A stretch of 64,000 nt of DNA from Marinobacter flavimaris (GCF_002933295.1 NZ_PSSW01000001.1:496001-560000), one strand, 5' to 3'. Shown: positions 1 through 9,350, counted from the first letter of the stretch. The notes: generated from the sequence alone by a model not told the origin. Numbers and translations are program-made.

Positions 1-106
1 GAAGTACAGTGACGTTCCGGAAGGCCTGCGCGGCCTGGGTATCACCTTCATTACTGTTGGTCTGATGTCCCTGGGCTTCATGTCCTTCTCCGGCATCTCA
101 CTGTAA
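1..106 (+). CDS. nqrE: Na+-translocating NADH:quinone reductase subunit E, C-terminal end
   Basis: This is the last 34 codons of a frame that enters from the left edge and stops with TAA at 104-106. The peptide ends in a small hydrophobic stretch ([20 protein letters not shown]) typical of the last membrane helix of NqrE. NqrE is an integral membrane subunit of the sodium-pumping NADH:ubiquinone oxidoreductase. The identity rests mainly on position: it lies 37 bases before nqrF, the usual nqrE-nqrF order. The rest of the gene is outside the window. Confidence 0.85.
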   Translation, partial: KYSDVPEGLRGLGITFITVGLMSLGFMSFSGISL

Positions 107-143
107 CTCACCCGGTGATTCGGTTTAACGAAAAGGCGAGACC

Positions 144-1370
144 ATGAATACAGAAATTATTCTCGGCGTGGTCATGTTCACCGTTATCGTTCTGGCCCTG
201 GTCGCAGTGATTCTTGCGGCCCGGTCCAGGCTGGTAAGCACCGGTGATGTGACCATTGAGATCAACGACGATCCCGAACACACGCTGAAGACCGAAGCCG
301 GCGGCAAGCTGCTCGGTACTCTGGCTAACAGTGGTATTTTTCTGTCCTCTGCTTGTGGTGGCGGCGGTACCTGCGCCCAGTGCAAGTGCAAGGTTCTGGA
401 GGGCGGCGGTGCCATGCTGCCGACGGAAAAGACCCACTTCACCAATCGTGAAGAGAAAGAGGGCTGGCGCCTGTCCTGCCAGGTTCCTGTAAAACAGGAC
501 ATGAAGGTGGAAGTGCCGGAAGAGTTCTTTGGCGTCAAGAAGTGGGAATGCGAGGTTGTCTCCAACCACAACGTCGCCACCTTCATCAAAGAGCTGGTGC
601 TCAAGCTGCCGGAAGGCGAGGAAGTTGACTTCCGGGCCGGCGGTTACGTTCAGCTCGAGTGTCCTCCCTACGAGATCGACTTCAAGGATTTCGATATCGA
701 GGAAGAGTTCCACGAAGACTGGGACAAGCACAACATCTGGCGCTACAAGGCGGTCAACAAGGAAGAGACCATCCGGGCCTATTCCATGGCAAACTATCCG
801 GAAGAGAAGGGTGTTCTCAAGTTCAACATCCGTATCGCCACGCCGCCTCCGGGCACTGACCACAATCCGGGCATCATGTCGAGCTACGTGTTCAACCTGA
901 AGCCGGGCGACAAGGTCACCGTTATGGGGCCGTTCGGTGAGTTCTTCGCCAAGAAGACCGATGCCGAAATGGTATTCATTGGTGGCGGTGCCGGTATGGC
1001 GCCTATGCGTTCCCACATCTTCGATCAGCTCAAGCGTCTGAACTCCAAGCGCAAGATCAGCTTCTGGTATGGCGCACGAAGTGTTCGCGAGATGTTCTAT
1101 GTGGAAGATTTCGACGGGCTTCAGGAAGAAAACGACAACTTCGAGTGGCATGTCGCACTTTCCGATGCGTTGCCCGAGGACAATTGGCAGGGCCCGACCG
1201 GGTTTATTCATAACGTGTTGTATGAAAACTATCTGAAGGACCACCCGGCTCCGGAAGACTGTGAATACTACATGTGTGGGCCCCCCATCATGAACGCCTC
1301 CTGCATCAAGATGCTGAAAGATCTGGGTGTTGAGGATGAAAACATCATGCTGGATGACTTTGGAGGCTAA
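144..1370 (+). CDS. nqrF: Na+-translocating NADH:quinone reductase subunit F
   Basis: NqrF is the electron-entry subunit of Na+-NQR: it oxidises NADH through FAD and passes electrons through a 2Fe-2S centre into the sodium-pumping complex. The 408-residue product has an N-terminal membrane helix (about 5-26) and a ferredoxin domain with cluster ligands Cys71, Cys77, Cys80 and Cys112. An FAD-binding region carries the RAYSMANYP motif near residue 210, and an NAD(P)-binding region carries [10 protein letters not shown] near 275. Length and order match the family. It follows nqrE by 37 bases and precedes apbE by 9, so it is part of the nqr operon. ATG start; nothing is degraded. Confidence 0.98.
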   Translation: MNTEIILGVVMFTVIVLALVAVILAARSRLVSTGDVTIEINDDPEHTLKTEAGGKLLGTLANSGIFLSSACGGGGTCAQCKCKVLEGGGAMLPTEKTHFTNREEKEGWRLSCQVPVKQDMKVEVPEEFFGVKKWECEVVSNHNVATFIKELVLKLPEGEEVDFRAGGYVQLECPPYEIDFKDFDIEEEFHEDWDKHNIWRYKAVNKEETIRAYSMANYPEEKGVLKFNIRIATPPPGTDHNPGIMSSYVFNLKPGDKVTVMGPFGEFFAKKTDAEMVFIGGGAGMAPMRSHIFDQLKRLNSKRKISFWYGARSVREMFYVEDFDGLQEENDNFEWHVALSDALPEDNWQGPTGFIHNVLYENYLKDHPAPEDCEYYMCGPPIMNASCIKMLKDLGVEDENIMLDDFGG

Positions 1371-1379
1371 GCAGTTCTG

Positions 1380-2429
1380 ATGACATTCAGCATGGTACGA
1401 CCCGCCAGGGTGGCCCTGGCCAGCGCTTTTACAGCGCTGGCCTTTGCCGTTCTGGCGGGTTGTTCGTTTGAGCCAGAGGAAAAAATCTGGGAAATCTCCG
1501 GACCTGTCTTCGGCACCAGCTACCACATCAATGTCGTATTGACCGAGGATCAGGAGAGGCTTGAAACTCTGGCCAGCGGTATCGATGAGGTGCTCGAAGG
1601 GGTTGATGCGTCAATGTCGACCTGGCGCGAGGATTCGGAGCTGTCCCGTTTCAATCAACGATCCGATCAATCCGAGTGGGTTCCGGTGTCAGCGGACTTG
1701 CTCCGTGTTCTTCAGAAGGCTGAAGAGATCTCAACGATGACCGCTGGTGCCTTTGATGTGACCATCGGCCCGGTGGTAAATCTTTGGGGGTTCGGCCCCG
1801 AGGCGCGCCCGGAGCAGATTCCGTCAGAAGAATCTCTCTCCAGGGCTCTTGCCGCCACTGGCTTCGAGAAGCTCGAGCTGCGGGTCGATCCGCCCGCCGT
1901 GCGTGCGACACCACCGCAATATGTGGATCTGTCGGCTATCGCCAAGGGATACGGTGTAGATGCGGTTGCCCGTTTTCTTGAGAGCGAAGGCGTGGAGGCG
2001 TACCTGGTGGAGATTGGCGGAGAGGTTAGCGTCAATGGCCGTAAACCTGATGGCAGCACCTGGCGACTGGCCATAGAACAGCCGATGGCGGAAGGGCGCG
2101 CGGTAAACCGCGTGGTGGCGCTGGAATCACGTGCTATGGCAACATCAGGTGATTATCGTAATTATTACGAATCGGAAGGGCGTCGGTATTCCCATACAAT
2201 AGATCCTGAAACGGGTGAGCCAATTGCTCACAAGCTGGCATCAGTAACCGTTATCGCGGACGATTGTATGACGGCAGATGCTCTGGCAACCGGTTTTAAT
2301 GTGATGGGCTACGAGCGGGCAAATGAGCTCGCGGTAAGGGAAAATATCCCGGCCTATTTTATTGTCAGGACGGATGAAGGCTTCGAGACGCACCAGACGC
2401 CGGCCTTTTCGTCCTACGTGACTCAATGA
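1380..2429 (+). CDS. apbE: FAD:protein FMN transferase (ApbE), lipoprotein
   Basis: ApbE transfers FMN from FAD onto threonine residues of target proteins; NqrB and NqrC of Na+-NQR carry such covalent flavins. The 349-residue product starts with a signal peptide ending in a lipobox (LAGC, Cys28), so it should be anchored in the inner membrane facing the periplasm. The conserved GxxFGTSYHI start of the mature domain is visible, as are a DLSAIAKGYGVD motif in the middle and an ATSGDYRNYY stretch plus SHTIDPETGEP near the C-terminus, all typical of ApbE. It sits 9 bases after nqrF and 12 before nqrM, so the operon groups the complex with its own flavin-attachment enzyme. Confidence 0.97.
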   Translation: MTFSMVRPARVALASAFTALAFAVLAGCSFEPEEKIWEISGPVFGTSYHINVVLTEDQERLETLASGIDEVLEGVDASMSTWREDSELSRFNQRSDQSEWVPVSADLLRVLQKAEEISTMTAGAFDVTIGPVVNLWGFGPEARPEQIPSEESLSRALAATGFEKLELRVDPPAVRATPPQYVDLSAIAKGYGVDAVARFLESEGVEAYLVEIGGEVSVNGRKPDGSTWRLAIEQPMAEGRAVNRVVALESRAMATSGDYRNYYESEGRRYSHTIDPETGEPIAHKLASVTVIADDCMTADALATGFNVMGYERANELAVRENIPAYFIVRTDEGFETHQTPAFSSYVTQ

Positions 2430-2441
2430 GGGGAGGGCAAC

Positions 2442-2690
2442 ATGGGTACCTTTCTTTTGGTTCTTTTCATCGTGGTTTTGCTGGTTGCAGCCATGTCTAT
2501 TGGCGTGATCCTCGGGCGCAAGCCCATCAGCGGAACCTGCGGCGGTATTGGCGCGCTTGGTATCAGCCAGTCCTGTGATATCTGCGGTGGTAATACCCAG
2601 AAGTGCGAAGAAGAAAACGAACGGTTGGCCAACGAGGGTAAAGAGCCCGAGGCTCTGGCTTACGACGCCAGCAAGGCCAGCAAGCACTGA
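2442..2690 (+). CDS. nqrM: Na+-NQR maturation protein NqrM
   Basis: NqrM (formerly DUF539) is a small membrane protein needed to assemble a functional Na+-NQR, thought to help deliver the iron centre in the membrane subunits. The 82-residue product has one N-terminal membrane helix (about 4-24) and four cysteines (Cys33, Cys45, Cys48, Cys55) in the expected CGGIG...CDICGG arrangement. It is preceded by a strong GGGGAGGG ribosome-binding site and follows apbE by 12 bases, so it is probably the last gene of the nqr operon. The iron-delivery role is family knowledge, not visible here. Confidence 0.95.
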   Translation: MGTFLLVLFIVVLLVAAMSIGVILGRKPISGTCGGIGALGISQSCDICGGNTQKCEEENERLANEGKEPEALAYDASKASKH

Positions 2691-2748
2691 TCTGTTTTTG
2701 ACAATTACAACCATCTTTTCACGACGTAGATAAGGAGTCACTGCGCGC

Positions 2749-4140
2749 ATGGCAGAACATCATTACGACGTCGTCGTTATCGGCGCCGGTCCGTCCGGCG
2801 AAGGCGCGGCGATGAATGCGACGAAACACGGCAAACGTGTCGCGATCATCGAAGACAAGCCTACCGTTGGCGGGAACTGCACCCACTGGGGCACCATTCC
2901 TTCCAAGGCGCTGCGCCACTCCGTCAAACAGATCATTACGTTCAACACCAACCAGATGTTCCGGGATATCGGGGAGCCTCGCTGGTTCTCTTTCCCGCGA
3001 GTGCTTCAGAATGCCCAGAAGGTCATCGGCAAGCAGGTCAAGCTCCGGACGCAGTTCTACTCTCGCAATCGCGTGGATTTGATAAACGGCCGGGCCTTTT
3101 TTGTCGACCAGAACCGCATAGAAGTCCGGGGTAGCAAGTCCTCCGAGACGCTGCACTTCAAGCAGGCGATCATCGCCACCGGTTCCAGGCCCTACCTGCC
3201 ACCCGATGTGGACTTCCGTCATCACCGTATCTATAACTCCGACACCATTCTGAACCTGTCTCACACGCCTCGCACACTGATTATTTATGGCGCTGGCGTC
3301 ATAGGGTCAGAGTACGCCTCGATCTTTGCGGGCCTGGGTGTAAAAGTCGACCTGATCAACCCGGGTAGCCGGCTGTTGTCCTTCCTGGATGACGAGATCT
3401 CCGACGCCCTGAGTTACCACCTGCGGAATAATGGCGTTCTGGTTCGCCACAACGAGCAGTACGAGTCGGTTGTGGGCGACGACCACGGTGTGGTGTTGTC
3501 GCTTCAATCGGGCAAGAAAATCCGTGCGGATGCATTCCTGTGGTGCAATGGTCGCAGCGGGAACACCGAGAAGCTGGGCCTCGAAAATATCGGTCTGGAA
3601 CCCAATGGCCGTGGGCAACTGGCCGTTGACGAGCACTATCGCACCGAAGTGGACAACATCTACGCGGCGGGCGACGTGATCGGCTGGCCAAGTCTGGCAA
3701 GCGCCGCTTATGACCAGGGCCGCTCTGCATCCTCGGATATTGTGGATGACGCATACTTCCGCTTTGTGTCGGATGTGCCGACCGGGATCTACACCATTCC
3801 GGAAATCAGTTCCGTTGGTAAAACCGAGCGCGAACTGACGGAAGCCAAGGTGCCCTACGAGGTTGGACAGGCGTTCTTCAAGGATCTTGCCCGTGCCCAG
3901 ATTACCGGAGAAGCGGTAGGAATGCTGAAAATTCTGTTTCACCGGGAAACCCGTCAGATTCTGGGTATCCACTGTTTCGGTGACCAGGCGGCGGAAATCG
4001 TCCACATCGGCCAGGCGATCATGAATCAGGAAGGAGAGGCCAACTCCCTGAACTACTTCATCAATACCACGTTCAACTATCCGACCATGGCGGAAGCCTA
4101 CCGTGTCGCGGCGTTGAACGGTCTGAACCGGATCTTTTAA
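2749..4140 (+). CDS. sthA: Soluble pyridine nucleotide transhydrogenase
   Basis: SthA is a cytoplasmic FAD enzyme that passes hydride between NADPH and NAD+, mainly draining excess NADPH. The 463-residue product has an N-terminal FAD-binding GxGxxG (12-17), a second nucleotide-binding motif (GAGVIGSE) near residue 185, and a C-terminal dimerisation domain ending in the [11 protein letters not shown] stretch. It belongs to the disulfide reductase family, but the second redox cysteine is replaced by threonine (Cys44-T-H-W-G-Thr49), the mark of SthA rather than of lipoamide dehydrogenase. It starts at an ATG after AAGGAG. It stands apart from the nqr operon (58-base gap) and probably has its own promoter. 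Confidence 0.97.
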   Translation: MAEHHYDVVVIGAGPSGEGAAMNATKHGKRVAIIEDKPTVGGNCTHWGTIPSKALRHSVKQIITFNTNQMFRDIGEPRWFSFPRVLQNAQKVIGKQVKLRTQFYSRNRVDLINGRAFFVDQNRIEVRGSKSSETLHFKQAIIATGSRPYLPPDVDFRHHRIYNSDTILNLSHTPRTLIIYGAGVIGSEYASIFAGLGVKVDLINPGSRLLSFLDDEISDALSYHLRNNGVLVRHNEQYESVVGDDHGVVLSLQSGKKIRADAFLWCNGRSGNTEKLGLENIGLEPNGRGQLAVDEHYRTEVDNIYAAGDVIGWPSLASAAYDQGRSASSDIVDDAYFRFVSDVPTGIYTIPEISSVGKTERELTEAKVPYEVGQAFFKDLARAQITGEAVGMLKILFHRETRQILGIHCFGDQAAEIVHIGQAIMNQEGEANSLNYFINTTFNYPTMAEAYRVAALNGLNRIF

Positions 4141-4157
4141 CGGGGCAGGCCACACCA

Positions 4158-4187
4158 GGGGTCAGAAGAAAGCCTACGACTGACCCC
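4158..4187. repeat. Inverted repeat GGGGTCAG...CTGACCCC
   Basis: This intergenic element between sthA and the convergent glycerophosphodiesterase gene has two perfect 8-base arms, GGGGTCAG (4158-4165) and CTGACCCC (4180-4187), separated by 14 bases. A related element lies at 13352-13380. The form resembles REP-type palindromes. No REP-associated transposase gene is visible in the window. It could also serve as a weak transcription end for either flanking gene, but there is no T-run. Confidence 0.6.
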
Positions 4188-4211
4188 GGCTTAACCTTCC
4201 ATATCCCGAAT

Positions 4212-5006
4212 TCAGCCCGCTGACAGGGCCTCTTTACTGGCCGACACCCCGGCGTGACTCTGTGGCAATGACAGGGCTGACCTGGCCCTGTTGTCGAAGA
4301 ATATGCGGGTGCTGGTGGGATAGTCAGTGATGATGCTGTCCACGCCCATTTCTTCCAGTTGCAACATGTCGTGAATCCGGTTCACCGTCCAGGTGGACAC
4401 GTGCATGCCCTTTCGATGGGCTTTTTCAACCAGCGCTTTCGAGCAAAGCTTCCAGTTGATGCAGAGATACTCACAGCCGAGTTGGCCCGCAATGCTCAAG
4501 GGGCGCGGGAATTTGCGCTCTGCGACCAGGCCGATGCGGATGTTCTTGTTCCGCCGCCGGATCTGTTTCAGAAACCAGGTGTCGGAAGAGGTTATGGCCA
4601 CCGTCTGATACAGATTGCGTCGCTGTATAACCTCTGTCAGGCGATTGCTGAGAATGTTCAGGCGCTGACGCGTGTCTTTTTTGACTTCCAGTTGCAGGTG
4701 TTCGAGGTCGTCGAACCGGTCCAGAAGGTCTTCCAGCGCGGGAATTCCCGTGGGTGTGGGCCAGGAGCTGGTGTTTCTTCGCGCATCCATGGCAGCCAGT
4801 TCGGCGGCCGTGTACTGACTGATACTGCCTTTCTGGCTGGTCGTGCGGTCAACCGAAAGATCGTGCACCAATACCGGCTTGCCGTCCTTTGACAATACGA
4901 GATCCAGTTCAAAATGCCGGATACCGTGCCGGTAAGCATGCGTAAATCCCGGAAGGGTGTTTTCGGGAGCTTCTCCCTTGGCGCCTCTGTGTCCGTAGAC
5001 AATCAT
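4212..5006 (-). CDS. Glycerophosphodiester phosphodiesterase
   Basis: This enzyme hydrolyses glycerophosphodiesters, the deacylated products of phospholipids, to sn-glycerol 3-phosphate and an alcohol. The 264-residue product has a GDPD-type barrel with the YGHRGAKGEAPENT start, the HDLSVDRTT motif with its catalytic histidine, and the LQLEVKKD metal-ligand strand. There is no signal peptide, so it is probably cytoplasmic and UgpQ-like. Its ATG overlaps the stop of the upstream DAHP synthase gene by four bases (ATGA), so the two are probably translationally coupled, although no pathway link is obvious. The substrate is inferred from the family. Confidence 0.93.
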   Translation of the reverse strand: MIVYGHRGAKGEAPENTLPGFTHAYRHGIRHFELDLVLSKDGKPVLVHDLSVDRTTSQKGSISQYTAAELAAMDARRNTSSWPTPTGIPALEDLLDRFDDLEHLQLEVKKDTRQRLNILSNRLTEVIQRRNLYQTVAITSSDTWFLKQIRRRNKNIRIGLVAERKFPRPLSIAGQLGCEYLCINWKLCSKALVEKAHRKGMHVSTWTVNRIHDMLQLEEMGVDSIITDYPTSTRIFFDNRARSALSLPQSHAGVSASKEALSAG

Positions 5007-6130
5007 TCCGCTGCATCATCCTTCAGGCGTTGGTAAATGGCCTGGCGCTTCTTCCAGGTGTCGTGGCAAAGGCGTATGTCTTCGAGGTACGCCGGCAGCT
5101 CGTTCATCAGCAGGGCCTGGGGGCCGTCCACCAGGGCTCTTTCCGGCTTGGGGTGGAAATCCACGAGCACCATGTTGGCACCGGCGACGACGCCCTGGGC
5201 GGTCGCGTGCATGACATCAAGGATGCCGTCCGGAGACTGCTCGCGGCTGCCCACCGAATGGGAAGGATCCACACAGACTGGCATACGGGTAAGGCGCTTG
5301 ACCGCCGGCACATGGGCGAAATCCACCATGTTCCGATGGGGCTGGCCGGCTTCGGTTTTCATGCCCCTCAGGCAGAAGATGACATTAGCGTTGCCTTCGC
5401 TGGCCAGATACTCGGCAGCGTTGAGGGATTCATTCAGGGTAATCCCGAACCCGCGTTTGAGCAGTACCGGATAGGTACTCTGGCGGCCAATGGCCTTGAG
5501 CAGCTCGAAGTTCTGGGTATTGCGGGTGCCCACCTGCAGCATTACACCGGTGGGACGGCCAAGCTTTTCGAGGCAGTTGTCGATTTCCTCAATGTGGCTC
5601 TCATGAGTGATCTCCATGGCGATAACCTTGATGCCGTGTTTCCCCGCCTTTTCAAACACCCAGGGGAGGCAGCCCTTGCCGTGGCCCTGGAATGAATAAG
5701 GGTTGGTGCGCGGCTTGTAGGCGCCCATTCGTGTGCAGACTTCCCCATGGCCTTCCAGGGCCTTCATCATCATGTCGACGTGTTCGGGCACATCAACCGC
5801 GCACAGCCCGGCAAAGATGTTCAGGTTGGATTGACTGAACTCGACACCGTTGTAGGTGAAGCCGCTTTGCCGTCGATCGTCCCGGTGGCGCCCAAGAATA
5901 CGGTAGTCGTCCGAAATGCGTATGGCCCGTTCGACCGCAGGTAGGGCTTCGATCTCTTCCTTGTTCAGGGGCTTGGTGTCCCCGAGAAGATAGATTTCGG
6001 TCAGCCTCTGGGTGGCGCCCTGAACCTCATGAACCCGAACCGACACGTTCGGGAGATTCTCGAGGTAGTGCATGGTCTGTCGGTATTCTTCGCTGTCCAG
6101 AGCGGTATTCGGATGAAGAATCGCTAGCAT
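5003..6130 (-). CDS. 3-deoxy-7-phosphoheptulonate synthase, type I-beta (divergent)
   Basis: DAHP synthase condenses phosphoenolpyruvate and erythrose 4-phosphate in the first step of aromatic amino-acid synthesis. The 375-residue product has an N-terminal ferredoxin-like regulatory segment (about 1-70) followed by the barrel, as in the Bacillus/Thermotoga I-beta class rather than AroFGH of enterobacteria. RMGAYKPRTNPYSFQG (134-149), LLKRGFG and CVDPSHS are conserved. Two motifs depart from the class: GPCSV is GLCAV (Cys110 retained), and the metal glutamate of the VEVHP strand is aspartate (VDFHP). It may therefore be a secondary or specialised isozyme. It follows the terB-like gene by 11 bases; tal upstream in the same run supplies erythrose 4-phosphate chemistry. 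Confidence 0.88.
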   Translation of the reverse strand: MLAILHPNTALDSEEYRQTMHYLENLPNVSVRVHEVQGATQRLTEIYLLGDTKPLNKEEIEALPAVERAIRISDDYRILGRHRDDRRQSGFTYNGVEFSQSNLNIFAGLCAVDVPEHVDMMMKALEGHGEVCTRMGAYKPRTNPYSFQGHGKGCLPWVFEKAGKHGIKVIAMEITHESHIEEIDNCLEKLGRPTGVMLQVGTRNTQNFELLKAIGRQSTYPVLLKRGFGITLNESLNAAEYLASEGNANVIFCLRGMKTEAGQPHRNMVDFAHVPAVKRLTRMPVCVDPSHSVGSREQSPDGILDVMHATAQGVVAGANMVLVDFHPKPERALVDGPQALLMNELPAYLEDIRLCHDTWKKRQAIYQRLKDDAAE

Positions 6131-6141
6131 GCTGTCTCCTT

Positions 6142-6591
6142 TTAAGAACCTGCGTCTTGCGCCCGGTGCCGCGCCTGCATGAACTCCCGATGATTAAGAT
6201 GCAGCAGGTCTGCCATGCGGCGAATAAGGTGTTCTTCGTACTTGTCGATGCGGCCATCCGCAAAGGCCACGCGCCAGATACTTTCCAGCAGGGCCTGTTT
6301 TCCTTCCTGGTCCAGGTACTCGTTGATCTGGCCGGTAAATTCATAGAGCGACGTGGCATCGTCTGCGTGGCTAAGGGCGTCTTCCAGAATTTCCTCGGCT
6401 TCGGCCCGGGTTACCTGATGTGCTTTTACTGCGCCATCAACAATCGCCTGCAGTTCGCGCTCGTCTTCATCCTGGTCGACACGGGAAAGCTGAACCATCA
6501 ATGCCGTGGCAGCCACTGCGAGCTGATGGTTATCGGGCTTCTCGCGTTCAGCTTCCGGTGCCGCAAACAATTTTTTCAGGCGCTCGATCAT
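6142..6591 (-). CDS. TerB-family protein (tellurite-resistance TerB-like)
   Basis: This 149-residue soluble, mostly helical protein matches the TerB-like fold family: two similar helical halves carry acidic DxDED and ADGRIDKYEE motifs (near residues 39 and 114) thought to bind metal. Standalone proteins of this kind are common in gammaproteobacteria, usually with no other ter genes, and their job is unknown. None of terACDEZ is present here, so tellurite resistance should not be inferred. It lies between tal and the DAHP synthase gene on the same strand with short gaps (42 and 11 bases), so it is probably co-transcribed with them. Confidence 0.85.
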   Translation of the reverse strand: MIERLKKLFAAPEAEREKPDNHQLAVAATALMVQLSRVDQDEDERELQAIVDGAVKAHQVTRAEAEEILEDALSHADDATSLYEFTGQINEYLDQEGKQALLESIWRVAFADGRIDKYEEHLIRRMADLLHLNHREFMQARHRAQDAGS

Positions 6592-6633
6592 GATCGGACA
6601 GTCCCACTTCTGTGTTTGGTTTGAGGCGCCGCG

Positions 6634-7599
6634 TCAGGCCGCCCTGGCCAGCTGCCGGACCCGGTTCTCCAGTTCAATCTGGTCGGCTGTGAACCGGCGG
6701 ATACCATCGGCCAGCTTCTCGGTAGCCATAGCGTCCTCGTTGGATTCCCAGCGGAACAGTTTCTCGTCGATGGTGCCAAACTGATCCGGTGAGCTGGCGG
6801 TGTCGGCGACCAGTCGACGCGGCAGATCGCCCAGGTCGTCCTGCAACTCCTGCAGCAGGGTAGGGCTTATGGTCAGGCGGTCACAGCCAGCCAGCATTTC
6901 AATTTCGCCGGTGTTCCGGAAACTGGCGCCCATCACCACCGTTTTAAAGCCGTTGGCCTTGTAGTAATTGTAGATACGGGATACCGAAAGCACCCCCGGA
7001 TCCTCTGCAGCCGGGTAGCTGTCCCGGCCAGTGCTGGCCAGGTGCCAGTCCAGAATTCGACCAACAAAGGGCGAGATCAGGAATGCACCGGCCTGGGCAC
7101 AGGCGGCGGCCTGAATGAAAGAAAACAGCAACGTCAGGTTGCAGTGAATGCCTTCTTTCTCCAGTTGCTCGGCCGCCCGGATGCCTTCCCAGGTAGAAGC
7201 AATCTTGATCAGTACGCGACTGGTGTCGACGCCCTGCTTGTCGTACAGCTCAACCAGGCGGCGGGCGCGCTCAAGCGTACCGGCGGTATCAAAGGACAAA
7301 CGGGCATCCACCTCCGTCGAAACCACACCGGGAATCAGGTTCAGGATTTCTCGGCCGGCGAGTACGGCCAGCATATCAGTGGCCATGGTCAGCTGCTCGG
7401 CGTCTGAGCCGCCATGCCGCCGGGCTTCTGCCACAGCCTTGTCCAGCATCGGCCGGTAAGCGTCAGAAGCGGCAGCTTTGAGTAGCAGGGATGGATTAGT
7501 GGTGGCATCTTCCGGCCGCCACTTCGCAATGGCTTCGATATCGCCGGTATCCGCTACCACCGTGGTCATGGTCTTCAGTTGGTCGAGCTTGCTGGTCAT
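6634..7599 (-). CDS. tal: Transaldolase
   Basis: Transaldolase moves a dihydroxyacetone unit between sedoheptulose 7-phosphate and glyceraldehyde 3-phosphate in the non-oxidative pentose phosphate pathway, yielding erythrose 4-phosphate and fructose 6-phosphate. The 321-residue product is the TalB length. Lys132 in the VLIKIAST motif is the Schiff-base lysine, and DATTNPSLL near residue 31 and the CNLTLLFS strand are conserved. The ATG start fits the family N-terminus. It heads a minus-strand run with the terB-like, DAHP synthase and GDPD genes. A GC-rich inverted repeat at 7633-7651 lies in its leader. Confidence 0.97.
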   Translation of the reverse strand: MTSKLDQLKTMTTVVADTGDIEAIAKWRPEDATTNPSLLLKAAASDAYRPMLDKAVAEARRHGGSDAEQLTMATDMLAVLAGREILNLIPGVVSTEVDARLSFDTAGTLERARRLVELYDKQGVDTSRVLIKIASTWEGIRAAEQLEKEGIHCNLTLLFSFIQAAACAQAGAFLISPFVGRILDWHLASTGRDSYPAAEDPGVLSVSRIYNYYKANGFKTVVMGASFRNTGEIEMLAGCDRLTISPTLLQELQDDLGDLPRRLVADTASSPDQFGTIDEKLFRWESNEDAMATEKLADGIRRFTADQIELENRVRQLARAA

Positions 7600-7726
7600 T
7601 CGTCCTGTCGTCCCGGTTGATCTGTTATTGGTGCGCCCGAATCCCGGGCGCTGGCTATATGCCTACAATAACGGGCCGCTCTGACAGGAACAAGACAACA
7701 AAAGGTATGGTGGCAATTGCCTGCGA

Positions 7727-8761
7727 TTAAGCTTCGGCAATCTCCGGCGCCGCCGGTTCACGAACCTTTTCCAGAGCGGTTTCGATCACTTCCAGGCCAG
7801 CACCGGATTTATGGGCGTTCTCGCTGATATAGCGACGGAACTGCCGACCGCCAGGTTGGCCGTGGAACAGGCCGAGAAGGTGCCTGGACATGTGAGTCAG
7901 GAATACGCCGCGCTCAAGTTCGCTCCCTATGAACGGAAGCATGGCCCGAAGTGCCTGATGCCGGGTTTCTACCGGCGCTGCCTCCCCGAAGAACTCCGGA
8001 TCGACGCCTGCCAGCAGCCAGGGATTGTGGTACGCCTCCCGACCCAGCATCACGCCGTCGGTATGCCGGAGATGCTCGTGGCACTCATCGAAGGTCTTGA
8101 TGCCGCCGTTGATGATGATTTCCAGGTGCGGGTATTTCGCTTTCAGCCGGTAGACCCAGTCGTATTTAAGCGGAGGGACTTCCCGGTTTTCCTTGGGGCT
8201 CAGGCCTTCAAGAATCGCGATCCGGGCGTGTACGATAAAGGTCCGGCAGCCAGCTTCCGACACTTTTTCCACGAATTCGCAGAGATCGTCCCAGGACTCC
8301 CGCCCATCAATACCGATTCGATGCTTCACGGTGACTGGCAGCTCGGTTGCTTCAATCATGGCGCGCACGCCCTCTGCCACCTTGTCCGGATGGCCCATCA
8401 GGCAGGCACCGATCATGTTGTTCTGAACACGATCGCTGGGGCAACCGACGTTCAGGTTAACCTCATCGAAGCCGTATTGCTGTGCCAGCCTGGCACAGTG
8501 GGCAAGTTCGCCGGCATCGCTGCCACCCAGCTGAAGGGCCAGTGGGTACTCGGCCTCATCGTGGCGCAGAAAGCGCGCGGTGTCGCCATGAATCAGTGCG
8601 CCGGTGGTGACCATCTCGGTGTAGAGCAGGGTATGCCGGCTAAGCTGGCGCGCCAGATAACGGTAGTGACTGGTGGTCCAGTCCATCATCGGGGCCACGC
8701 AGAAGCGGCGGGAGGGGCCGGAGTTGTGCAGCAGGGTGTCCTCAGATGGTATTCCAGACAT
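7727..8761 (-). CDS. dusA: tRNA-dihydrouridine(20/20a) synthase DusA
   Basis: DusA reduces uridines 20 and 20a in the D-loop of tRNA with FMN and NADPH. The 344-residue barrel protein has the subgroup-specific VAPMMDWT start (22-29), the catalytic Cys107 in NVGCPSD, the KHRIGID motif and the NGGIKT phosphate-binding loop. The wording of the first motif separates it from DusB and DusC. Probably monocistronic: it is separated from tal downstream by 127 bases and from the BLUF gene upstream by 122. Confidence 0.96.
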   Translation of the reverse strand: MSGIPSEDTLLHNSGPSRRFCVAPMMDWTTSHYRYLARQLSRHTLLYTEMVTTGALIHGDTARFLRHDEAEYPLALQLGGSDAGELAHCARLAQQYGFDEVNLNVGCPSDRVQNNMIGACLMGHPDKVAEGVRAMIEATELPVTVKHRIGIDGRESWDDLCEFVEKVSEAGCRTFIVHARIAILEGLSPKENREVPPLKYDWVYRLKAKYPHLEIIINGGIKTFDECHEHLRHTDGVMLGREAYHNPWLLAGVDPEFFGEAAPVETRHQALRAMLPFIGSELERGVFLTHMSRHLLGLFHGQPGGRQFRRYISENAHKSGAGLEVIETALEKVREPAAPEIAEA

Positions 8762-8883
8762 TGCGATACCTGTTGTCGACGAAAAACGGGTGACGAAAAG
8801 AACTACGTTGAAACCAAGAGTCGTAGTTTAACAGGCATTGGTTTCCGATTTCCGTAAGGCTTTGGCGAAATCCATAACAGGCT

Positions 8884-9315
8884 TCAGGCTGCTCGTTTCA
8901 AATAGTTGCGGAGAAAATTGAAGTAGATTAGAGCGTCTCGAGTGGAGAACAGCTGGGGCTTGAATCCACCATAGAGTTTGTTGATGTAATTGCCCGGAAC
9001 CTCGGGAAGCTTCGCCAGAGCCATTGCCCAATCGTCAAACTGGCGATGATCGATTTGCTCGTACTGAATCAGGCGAACATCCTGGTGGCGAGGATCGGCA
9101 GTGATGCCAAGGTAAAGTCTGTTGACAGCCTCTTCCTCACCTTCCAAAACCTGCATGAAATTGAACTGATCATAAGCCAGCAGGCCGGTGATGCCGTCCC
9201 GCTCGTTTCTTTTGATGGATTCCGCGAGGATGTCGTCTAAATCGGATTCCTGCAGATGCGAAGAAACGCTGCTGAAATAGATAAGCCTGCAAAGTCTGGG
9301 CTTCGATGCGTCGAT
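8884..9315 (-). CDS. BLUF-domain blue-light receptor, no standard start codon
   Basis: The frame encodes a complete BLUF flavin-binding domain: RLCRLIYFSS with the photoactive Tyr13, Asn37 before DGITGLL, FMQVLEG with Gln55, and FDDWAM with Trp96 and Met98 (counting from the ATC at 9315). A helical tail of about 40 residues follows, with no output enzyme, so this is a short BLUF protein that would signal through a partner. The first in-frame ATG (9156) would discard half the domain including Tyr13. Upstream to the stop at 9361-9363 no ATG, GTG or TTG exists in frame. An ATC at 9315 lies 9 bases after a strong GGGAGG, so I use that as the start. A disrupted 5' end or a sequence error is the alternative. 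Confidence 0.75.
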   Translation of the reverse strand: MDASKPRLCRLIYFSSVSSHLQESDLDDILAESIKRNERDGITGLLAYDQFNFMQVLEGEEEAVNRLYLGITADPRHQDVRLIQYEQIDHRQFDDWAMALAKLPEVPGNYINKLYGGFKPQLFSTRDALIYFNFLRNYLKRAA

Positions 9316-9331
9316 AGCAAAAAACCTCCCT

Positions 9332-9350
9332 GAAGGAGAAGCACTCCTTC
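9332..9350. repeat. Inverted repeat GAAGGAG...CTCCTTC upstream of the BLUF gene
   Basis: A perfect 7-base stem with a 5-base loop. On the minus strand it comes immediately before the GGGAGG ribosome-binding site and a run of six T of the BLUF gene. Its stem contains another Shine-Dalgarno-like GAAGGAG that would be sequestered when folded. It is too weak and poorly placed for a normal terminator; a role in translation control is speculation. Confidence 0.5.

Noticed and set aside
108-1526. 472-codon frame antisense to nqrF
   Set aside because: The plus strand encodes NqrF with all cluster ligands, so the reverse frame is a shadow.
2698-2731. TTGACA before sthA as a promoter
   Set aside because: No -10 element at 16-18 bases; the nearest TAGATA is about 23 bases away.
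6142-6591. Tellurite resistance
   Set aside because: Only a TerB-like protein is present, with no other ter genes.
7633-7651. GCGCCCG/CGGGCGC repeat as a terminator between dusA and tal
   Set aside because: No T-run on either strand. It may be a leader structure only.
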